A program made the translations under genes and the position numbers. DNA of 23,301 nt from Betaproteobacteria bacterium. GTDB lineage: Bacteria > Pseudomonadota > Gammaproteobacteria > Burkholderiales > SG8-39. Every line of letters starts with the position of its first letter. Position 1 is the stretch's first letter. Location: positions 1 through 23,301 of the forward strand of contig SHXL01000012.1 in assembly GCA_009693345.1 (NCBI GenBank), read 5' to 3'. The notes beneath the pieces are model-generated. The model saw only the letters and a program-made list of their open reading frames with translations, ran no database searches and was not told the DNA's origin. Positions 1-5,092 of the stretch are shown here, one piece after another.

Positions 1-1
1 C

Positions 2-127
2 TCCTTCCTGTTGCGCGAAGGCGAGGATGCGCAGGTCGCGCTCGCCGCCTTCGACGACTTCAGCGAGGCCTACCAGGCGAGCGCCGCGCAGCCGGTGCCG
101 CTGTTCCGCAGGCGGGACGGGCGGTGA
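2..127 (+). CDS. DUF934 family protein, C-terminal end (cut by window edge)
   Basis: This is the last 41 codons of a gene that enters from the left. The frame ends in a short tail rich in Phe, Ala and Tyr, with FSEAYQ followed by PLFRRR near the stop. I recognise this as typical of DUF934 proteins, which sit between cysI and cysH in the assimilatory sulfate reduction cluster of many Betaproteobacteria. The exact biochemical role of the family is not established. The stop TGA (125-127) overlaps the GTG start (124-126) of the following cysH remnant, so the two were translationally coupled. Assignment rests on the tail plus context (cysH/cysN remnants, cobA). The body of the gene lies outside the window. 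Confidence 0.7.
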   Translation, partial: SFLLREGEDAQVALAAFDDFSEAYQASAAQPVPLFRRRDGR

Positions 128-809
128 GCAGGGAGAACCAGGCGCGCGACCTGCTCGCCAGGGTCGCGCGGGACCACCATCCCGCGGCGCGCGCCTCCAG
201 CAAGCGCGGTTGCGGGGATCTCGACCTGTCGCTGCTCACCGACGGCCTGGAGGCCGAGCGCGAACAGGGCATCACGATCGACGTCGCCTACCGCTACTTC
301 ACCACCGGGCGGCGCAAGTTCATCATCGCCGACACGCCCGGCCACGAGCAGTACACGCGCAACATGGTGACCGGCGCATCGACTGCGGGCGCATCGCTTC
401 CGGCATCCTGCGCCCGGGCAATGAAGTCGTGGCATTGCCCTCGGGCCGCCGCACCCGGGTCAAGGCCATCACGGTCCTGGACGGCGTACGCGACGCCGCG
501 GCCGCGGGAGATTCCGTCACGCTGCTGCTGGCCGACGAACCGCTCGCGCCCCGGGGCCGCTACCTGCTCAGGCACAGCACGCGTACCGTCAAAGCGCGGC
601 GCGCCTCGATCAACTACCGTGTCGATGTGCATACCCTCGACAAGGAACCGCTCGCCGGCGGTGTGCGCATGAATGACATCGTTCACGCTGCCCTGGTCGT
701 GCAGCAGCCGATCTTCGTCGACCCGTACGCGCTCGATCGGGCAACCGGCGCCTTCATCCTGATCGATGGGGCGAGCAACCAGACGGTGGCCGCGGGGATG
801 ATCGAATGA
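124..809 (+). pseudogene. cysH'-'cysN deletion remnant (PAPS/APS reductase N-terminus fused to sulfate adenylyltransferase large subunit)
   Basis: From the GTG at 124 the first ~22 codons read like a CysH N-terminus (ARDLLARVARDH, then ASS). From ~190 the frame is CysN: DLSLLTDGL, EREQGITIDVAYRYF (G2), ADTPGHEQYTRNM (G3). The CysN P-loop and all of cysD are gone. At ~373-396, beside a 9-bp direct repeat GGCGCATCG (373-381 and 388-396), the G domain stops after VTGAST. Homology resumes in another frame with GRIASG and RPGNEVVALPSGRR of domain 2, so the G4 motif NKxD is missing. At ~530-545 domain 2 jumps from LADE to PLAPRGRYLLRH of domain 3, losing roughly 35 residues in frame. The natural CysN C-terminus (FILID, AAGMIE) follows and the TGA (807-809) overlaps the cobA start. 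A functional GTPase/adenylyltransferase is very unlikely. An assembly error cannot be excluded from sequence alone. Confidence 0.85.
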
Positions 810-1621
810 GCGGCACCGTATATCTCGTTGGCGCGGGACCCGGCGCGCCGGACCTGCTCACGCTGCGTGCCGCGCGGCTGCTTGAGCGCGCGGATATCGT
901 TTTTCACGACGCCTTGGTGCCTGATGAAGTGCTTTTCTTAAGTGGAAATGCAATAAAAATAAAAGTCGGAAAACGCTCTGGCCGGAACTCCACCGCACAG
1001 AAATTCATCAACAAGCGCCTGGCCGATGCCGCACGCCGCCACAAGGTGGTGGTGCGCCTGAAGGGCGGCGATCCCATGCTGTTCGGCCGGGCGCACGAAG
1101 AGATTACGTATCTGAAAGTCAAGTGCATCCGCGTGGAGGTCGTCCCCGGCGTGACGGCTGCGCTCGCGGCTGCGGCGGAGTTGGCGGTTTCGCTGACCAG
1201 AAGAGGGCTGTCCCGGTCCGTCGTCTTCCTCACCCCCAGGCGCGGGGCAGGGGAACGTCCCAATGAATGGGTAAAAGCGGCGCTGGCTGCAGATACGGCT
1301 GCCATCTACATGGGCGCAGGCGAGGCTGGAGAAATCTCGAGGGCCCTTATCGAGGCCGGAAAATCGCACGCGACGCCGGTAGTGATGGTGGAAAATGCGT
1401 CGTTGCCCGATGTGCGCCGGTACTTCGGCACGCTGGGAACGCTTGAATCCGTGGCCGCCGCAGGTTCGGGCGGCCCTGCCTTGATCCTGCTAGGCGAGGT
1501 ATATCGCGGTTCGGCGATAATCGCCGTATGGCGCGACAAGCAATCGTCCGGCGAGCAGTTATCCTCTTTGCCCACGGTGCGCGCGACCCGCAGTGGGCGC
1601 GCCCGTTCCAGCAGCTCGTAG
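806..1621 (+). CDS. cobA: uroporphyrinogen-III C-methyltransferase
   Basis: SAM-dependent enzyme making precorrin-2 from uroporphyrinogen III, the first step toward siroheme, the cofactor of sulfite/nitrite reductases. The 271-aa frame has the family signatures in order: GAGPGAPDLLTL near the N-terminus, GKRSGRNSTAQ, the RLKGGDPMLFGR loop, VVPGVTAA, SLTRRG, and a final GGPALILLGEVYRG. The start ATG overlaps the cysN-remnant stop (ATGA, 806-809), as in intact cys operons. The family normally ends shortly after the GEVYRG motif. Here ~35 further codons run on and overlap cbiX by 94 bp, so the tail is probably non-essential read-through. Codons around 927-974 (N, I, K, with several ATA and AAA) are strikingly AT-rich compared with the rest. 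The enzyme looks intact although its sulfur-assimilation partners upstream are broken. Confidence 0.92.
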   Translation: MSGTVYLVGAGPGAPDLLTLRAARLLERADIVFHDALVPDEVLFLSGNAIKIKVGKRSGRNSTAQKFINKRLADAARRHKVVVRLKGGDPMLFGRAHEEITYLKVKCIRVEVVPGVTAALAAAAELAVSLTRRGLSRSVVFLTPRRGAGERPNEWVKAALAADTAAIYMGAGEAGEISRALIEAGKSHATPVVMVENASLPDVRRYFGTLGTLESVAAAGSGGPALILLGEVYRGSAIIAVWRDKQSSGEQLSSLPTVRATRSGRARSSSS

Positions 1622-1905
1622 CCGAGCTGGGCGAGTTGCTGCCCGGCGAGCGGATCGTGCTCGCGTTCCTCGAATTGATGCAGCCGTCGCTGCCGGCCTG
1701 CGCCGCGTCGCTGCATGGCGAAGGCATGCGGTCCTTGCGCGTGGTGCCGGTGTTCCTCGGATCGGGCGGGCATCTGAACGAGGACCTGCCAAAACTCGTA
1801 GCGACGATCCAGGGGAACTATCCGGATCTCGAAATCGTCGTCGAGCCGCCCATCGGTGAGCAACCCGAGGTGATCGCCGCAATCGCACGCGCTATCGCGC
1901 GTTGA
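1528..1905 (+). CDS. cbiX: sirohydrochlorin chelatase, short CbiX-type
   Basis: A 125-aa single-domain chelatase of the CbiX(S)/SirB class, expected to insert cobalt or ferrous iron into sirohydrochlorin in the cytoplasm. The opening strand AVILFAHGARDP carries one conserved His, and the central VPVFLGSGGHLNEDLP carries the other. The length matches the short family form. ATG 1528 is the only sensible start because the first beta strand begins 9-10 residues later. This forces a 94-bp out-of-frame overlap with the cobA tail. Together with cobA it forms a siroheme branch that normally serves CysI. Confidence 0.88.
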   Translation: MARQAIVRRAVILFAHGARDPQWARPFQQLVAELGELLPGERIVLAFLELMQPSLPACAASLHGEGMRSLRVVPVFLGSGGHLNEDLPKLVATIQGNYPDLEIVVEPPIGEQPEVIAAIARAIAR

Positions 1906-1923
1906 AAGGTTCGCCGGATTGCG

Positions 1924-2151
1924 TCAGCGGTCCGGCTGCGTGACGATTGCAAGAGCCCCCAGGAACTCGATACCGATAAACAGCAGCACTGCCGAAGCGG
2001 CAGCACGAATCAGTATCGCAAATGACATCTCGGCAAACGGGGTGCTGAAGAAATCCGGAGGCCACATTGCGTATGCGCCGCTCAGGATTGCAAATGCACA
2101 GACGCCGAAGAAAATCGCGCCCGCTAGCGGCTTGCCGCTCCGATCCGCCAA
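1924..2151 (-). CDS. small two-helix membrane protein of unknown function
   Basis: A 75-aa frame starting with TTG (rc of 2149-2151), 1 bp after the TAG of the upstream TM_helix gene, so probably translated by coupling. Two hydrophobic segments are visible, about residues 9-28 (IFFGVCAFAILSG) and 45-68 (ILIRAAASAVLLFIGIEFLG). Between them is a short loop with WPPDFF. No catalytic motif is visible and I do not recognise the family. It is the last gene of the dsbB - TM_helix - small protein run and converges with cbiX, with an 18-bp gap and no obvious terminator hairpin. Confidence 0.5.
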   Translation of the reverse strand: MADRSGKPLAGAIFFGVCAFAILSGAYAMWPPDFFSTPFAEMSFAILIRAAASAVLLFIGIEFLGALAIVTQPDR

Positions 2152-2152
2152 C

Positions 2153-2644
2153 CTAGTCTTTGCGCAAATGCGATAACCAGTGCTCCATCTGGCGTCCCGC
2201 CGCTTCGCGGCCGCCCAGTCCGAAGGCGAGGGCGAAGGCCACCGCCACCGAACCCAGCGTCAGGCCGAAAGCGAGGTTGACGATGTCGTCGGCGATGCCC
2301 ATGGCGCGCAAACCCATCGCAATGACGAGGCCGAGAATTACGATGTGCGCGATTCGCGCGATCCCCGTGCGATTCTCGCCGCTTGCGCGCTTGATCGCAT
2401 CGTAGGCGAGGTTGGCGAGCCAGAACACGCCGACCGCGATGCCGGATTCGACGCCGACTTTCTGGCCGGTGCTTTCTTCGATGCGTCTATCGACCTTGAG
2501 CATGCTGAGGATCCGCCGCGTGGCCGCGCGCAGGACCACCGCCACCAGCCAGCCAACCGCGATGATACCGAGCGCGCCGAAGATTGCGGGAAGCTGCCCG
2601 CCGAGCGTGGACTGCAGTGAAGTTGCGAGTACCGAGAAGTCCAT
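2153..2644 (-). CDS. TM_helix (mechanosensitive-channel-associated) membrane protein, internally shortened
   Basis: A 163-aa membrane protein. Residues ~15-55 hold one TM_helix repeat (LPAIFGALGIIAVGWLVA, then RRILSMLKVDRR). Residues ~70-163 match what I know as the C-terminal part of much longer (400-500 aa) multi-repeat proteins of this class: GVFWLANLAYDAI, IARIAHIVILGL, MGIADDIVNLAFG and the final AFGLGGREAAGRQ. The two parts are joined in frame, as if the middle repeats had been deleted. ATG (rc of 2642-2644) is preceded by GGGAGG at a good distance. It lies 27 bp downstream of dsbB on the same strand. It may still be a membrane protein, but channel function cannot be assumed. Confidence 0.7.
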   Translation of the reverse strand: MDFSVLATSLQSTLGGQLPAIFGALGIIAVGWLVAVVLRAATRRILSMLKVDRRIEESTGQKVGVESGIAVGVFWLANLAYDAIKRASGENRTGIARIAHIVILGLVIAMGLRAMGIADDIVNLAFGLTLGSVAVAFALAFGLGGREAAGRQMEHWLSHLRKD

Positions 2645-2671
2645 GTTGCCCTCCCGTGACAGGTTGAGTTG

Positions 2672-3169
2672 CTAGCGCTGGCCTGTTCCGGTCTTGAATC
2701 CGAGCCAGAGCGCGTAGAGCGCAAGACCCGCGAAACAGGCAAGCGACCACTCGGCAATGGAGAGACCGAGGAACCTCCAGTTTACCTCCGCGCACTGCCC
2801 CGAACCCAGAAAGACTTTCTCGAGAATGCGCCTGAGTGGAAAATTCTCCATCATGAAGAACAGATCCGGCCCGCAGGCAGGTACCTGATCCGCCGGCAGA
2901 TGCTGCAGCCAGACCTGCCTTGCGGCGACGCCGAAGCCGCCGAGGGCGAGGATCGATGCGGCGGCGCAGTAGATCGATTTTCCAGTCCTCGCAGGTGAAT
3001 GCAGCGCAGCAATGGCGAAAACCAGGAGAACCCCGTAGTAGAAGCCCCTTTGCACGAGGCACAGCGGGCAGGGATCCTGGCCGTCGAAATACTGCAGGTA
3101 GTAACCGAAGCCGAGCAGTGCGGCGCATGCCAGCGCCGGCAATGCATAAAGCAGGCGAGGGTTGTTCAT
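2672..3169 (-). CDS. dsbB: disulfide bond formation protein DsbB
   Basis: Inner-membrane quinone-linked oxidoreductase that reoxidises periplasmic DsbA. The 165-aa frame has four hydrophobic helices. The first catalytic pair is CPLC at Cys34/Cys37, just after helix 1. The second pair is Cys99 and Cys126 in the periplasmic loop between helices 3 and 4 (VPACGPD and GSGQCAEVNW). This is the standard DsbB arrangement. Start ATG is the rc of 3167-3169. The TAG stop lies inside a CTAG (2672-2675). It is divergent from the livH remnant and first in a three-gene minus-strand run. Confidence 0.95.
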   Translation of the reverse strand: MNNPRLLYALPALACAALLGFGYYLQYFDGQDPCPLCLVQRGFYYGVLLVFAIAALHSPARTGKSIYCAAASILALGGFGVAARQVWLQHLPADQVPACGPDLFFMMENFPLRRILEKVFLGSGQCAEVNWRFLGLSIAEWSLACFAGLALYALWLGFKTGTGQR

Positions 3170-3230
3170 GCCGCCTCGGCGCGTTTCATGGCCGCTATTT
3201 TAGGAGAAGGCGCGCCGCCGGGGAAAGCAA

Positions 3231-3258
3231 TTGCCGGGTGATGGCTGCATGGTAAATT
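3231..3258 (+). promoter_or_regulatory. candidate sigma70 promoter for livH
   Basis: A TTGCCG (-35, 3231-3236) and a TAAATT (-10, 3253-3258) are separated by 16 bp in the dsbB-livH divergent gap. A strong GGGGAGGAG ribosome-binding site follows at 3265-3273, 5 bp before the TTG start at 3279. Prediction by eye only. The leader would be very short. Confidence 0.35.
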
Positions 3259-3278
3259 CGCCGCGGGGAGGAGCGCCG

Positions 3279-3526
3279 TTGAATCAGGTGTTGCAACTGC
3301 TGCTTGCTGGAGTCGCGCAGGGCTGCGTCTACGCGCTGGTCGCGCTCGGTTTCGTGCTGATCTACAAGGCGACCGAAACGGTCAACTTCGCCCAGGGCGA
3401 CCTGATGATGCTGGGCGGTTTCTTCGCGCTTACCGCGAGCGTCATCTGGGGCTGGCCCTATTGGGCGACGATCCTGTTCGCGGTGGCCGCGATGGCGGTG
3501 GCCGGCATGCTGATCGAGCGCCTAGT
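3279..3526 (+). pseudogene. livH: livH N-terminal remnant (branched-chain amino-acid ABC permease), truncated at the IS481 element
   Basis: The first 82 codons of a LivH-type permease. After the TTG start come NQVLQLLLAGVAQGCVYALVA, the family hallmark GFVLIYKATETVNFAQGD, and two further hydrophobic helices ending in GMLIER. Full LivH proteins are around 290 aa, so about 70 % is missing. Homology stops exactly at the CCTAGT hexamer (3521-3526) where the insertion sequence begins. The rest of livH does not appear on the far side of the element, which is a thioesterase gene in the opposite orientation. The frame stays open through the antisense strand of the IS to a TAG at 4563-4565, giving a nonsense fusion. 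TTG was chosen because of the GGGGAGGAG site upstream and family alignment. Confidence 0.85.
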
Positions 3527-4424
3527 TGTGAAGCGTCAAGAGGTTGTTGGCGGACTGAGAGAGACGACTGATGGGCGTGACGCCTTTGATGCCCTGATGC
3601 GGGCGATGCCAGTTGTAGTGATGGATCCAGCGGTCGAGCATGTCAGTGTGCTCCGAGGAATGATTGTAGGGGATGCCGTAGGCCCATTCGCGAAGCGCCG
3701 ACTGGATGAATCGCTCGGCCTTGCCATTGGTCTGAGGGCGGTACGGTCGGGTGAAGCTGTGCTTGAGTTTCAGGCGCCGGCAGGTCTTGGCGAATTTTTT
3801 GGAACGGAAGGCCGAACCATTGTCGGTGAGCACACGTTTGACCCGCACACCCAGGGAGCGGAAGTAGGCCACGGTGTTCTTGAGGAACTGAGCGGCACTT
3901 GTCTTTCGTTCGTCGGGATACATGTCAGTGAAGCCAATACGCGCGTGGTCATCGATGGCGACGAACAGATACTCCCAGCCCGCGCCATCGACCGAATCGC
4001 GCCGGTCACCGGTGATGCGGTGGCTCATGCGCTCGATACGGCCCAGTTTCTTGGTGTCGATATGTACCATGTCACCGGGATGTGCATGCTCGTAGCGCAC
4101 GACGGGCTCCGAGGGCTCCAGGTCCTTGAGCCGGGACAGACCGGCGCGCGCCAAGACCCGCCCCACGGTGCTCTTGGAGACGCCCACGCTGGCCGCGATC
4201 CGGGCCTGGATGAGCTTGCGACGGCGCAACTCCACAATCACCAGCGCCTTGGCGGGCGAGATCGACCGCGGGCTCAGGCGTGGACGCGAGGAGCGATCAA
4301 GCAAGCCGGCCTCGCCTTCGGCCAGATACCGGCCAGCCCATTTTTTTGCGGTCGGAAGGCTGACGCCGTACGCGGCCGCGCACAGCGTCAGCCTTCTTTC
4401 GAGGATGTCTTTGACCAATTCCAT
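3522..4424 (-). CDS. IS481-family transposase (DDE)
   Basis: A 300-aa transposase. A helix-turn-helix lies at ~15-45 (AAAYGVSLPTAKKWAGRYL) and a second at ~72-96 (ARIAASVGVSKSTVGRVL). The DDE catalytic core has Asp123 (HIDTKKLG), Asp201 (LTDNGSAF) and Glu237 (NGKAERF), and the tail contains HHYNWHRPHQGI. The stop TAG (rc of 3522-3524) is provided by the target CTAG outside the element. The ancestral N-terminus is visible upstream: from ATG (rc of 4464-4466) the frame reads MNIHKNARLTLTR, then a TGA (rc of 4425-4427), then this ATG. Family members begin at the upstream Met, so this copy has lost ~14 residues or carries an inactivating stop. The catalytic residues are intact. Confidence 0.92.
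   Translation of the reverse strand: MELVKDILERRLTLCAAAYGVSLPTAKKWAGRYLAEGEAGLLDRSSRPRLSPRSISPAKALVIVELRRRKLIQARIAASVGVSKSTVGRVLARAGLSRLKDLEPSEPVVRYEHAHPGDMVHIDTKKLGRIERMSHRITGDRRDSVDGAGWEYLFVAIDDHARIGFTDMYPDERKTSAAQFLKNTVAYFRSLGVRVKRVLTDNGSAFRSKKFAKTCRRLKLKHSFTRPYRPQTNGKAERFIQSALREWAYGIPYNHSSEHTDMLDRWIHHYNWHRPHQGIKGVTPISRLSQSANNLLTLHN
3527..3549 (+). repeat. IS481 left terminal inverted repeat
   Basis: 23 bp beginning TGTGAAG and ending AGGTTGTTG. It pairs with 4538-4560 at 18 of 23 positions. The transposase 3' end overlaps it. Confidence 0.85.
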
Positions 4425-4537
4425 TCAACGTGTGAGGGTCAATCGGGCATTCTTGTGAATGTTCATTCGGCTGAGCTCCTGAGAGATACGGGTTGGTTCG
4501 CTCCTCCCAGTCTCTCAAACTCAGTCCGAGTGAACAG

Positions 4538-4560
4538 CAACAACCTATTGGGCCATCACA
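4538..4560 (-). repeat. IS481 right terminal inverted repeat
   Basis: Reverse complement begins TGTGATG and ends AGGTTGTTG. A further shared GGACTGAG lies inward of both ends with different spacing. It forms the promoter-proximal end of the transposase. Confidence 0.85.
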
Positions 4561-4561
4561 G

Positions 4562-5011
4562 CTAGCCGACGACGTACGCGGCGCCGCCGGTGGCGATGAG
4601 CTCGCCCGAGTCGTTGTGCAGTTCCATGTGCGTCACGGCGATACGGCTGCCCTTTCTCACGATGCGCGCCGTGGCGACGAAATACTTGCCGCGGCCGGGG
4701 CGCAGGTAATCGACCCGCAGGTCGATGGTGCCCATGTTGGGAAACGAAGCCGGCGTTACGGGGCTCTCCGCCGCGATGGATAGCATGATGGCAAAGCCGC
4801 CGGCGACATCCAGCGTCGCCGAGATCACCCCGCCGTGCAGGATCTGGCGGCTCGGATTGCCCACCAGTTCCGGGCGCATGTCGAAGCGCAGCCCGGGCGC
4901 GTCCGCATCGAAGGACTCGACTTTCAGGCCGAGCAGCTTGTTGAAGGCGATGTGTTCCTCCATCACCTTGCGCAGCAGCGCACGCGATTCCCTGGTTTTC
5001 TTTTGCGTCAT
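4562..5011 (-). CDS. hotdog-fold acyl-CoA thioesterase (PaaI-like)
   Basis: A 149-aa single hotdog domain, expected to hydrolyse acyl- or aromatic acyl-CoA thioesters in the cytoplasm. The diagnostic segment is ILHGGVISATLDVAGGFA (the HGG turn and central helix). It is followed by TIDLRVDYLRPG and a terminal strand GELIATGGAAYVV. The ATG (rc of 5009-5011, MTQKK) was chosen over a much longer open frame because family members start about here and upstream codons are unrelated. The stop TAG lies in the GCTAGC hexamer abutting the insertion sequence, so the gene is complete and unharmed. It is divergent from the M20 hydrolase. Confidence 0.85.
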   Translation of the reverse strand: MTQKKTRESRALLRKVMEEHIAFNKLLGLKVESFDADAPGLRFDMRPELVGNPSRQILHGGVISATLDVAGGFAIMLSIAAESPVTPASFPNMGTIDLRVDYLRPGRGKYFVATARIVRKGSRIAVTHMELHNDSGELIATGGAAYVVG

Positions 5012-5092
5012 GGTGACCGATGCTCTTCGAGCAGCGCGGGAAGTGTCGTCTAACCGGCGTTCAGTGTAAAGTTCCTGCGCGAAGCCCGGCCC

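Larger units (their letters stand above)
3527..4560 (-). mobile_element. IS481-family insertion sequence, 1034 bp, complete ends
   Basis: The left end starts TGTGA at 3527 and the right end finishes TCACA at 4560. The 23-bp terminal inverted repeats match at 18 positions, including TGTGA and AGGTTGTTG. One IS481-type transposase fills the minus strand. Size, ends and CTAG target agree with IS481 of Bordetella, which inserts at NCTAGN and duplicates 6 bp. The flanking hexamers here are CCTAGT (3521-3526) and GCTAGC (4561-4566). Both are valid targets but they are not copies of each other, so this is not a simple insertion. Confidence 0.93.

Noticed and set aside
3170..3278. RNA gene or riboswitch in the dsbB-livH gap
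   Set aside because: No stem-loop array or known aptamer signature seen; only a plausible promoter and ribosome-binding site.
5012..5092. Promoter pair between the thioesterase and amidohydrolase genes
   Set aside because: A TAAAGT near 5069 resembles a -10 but no matching -35 was found; not strong enough to list.
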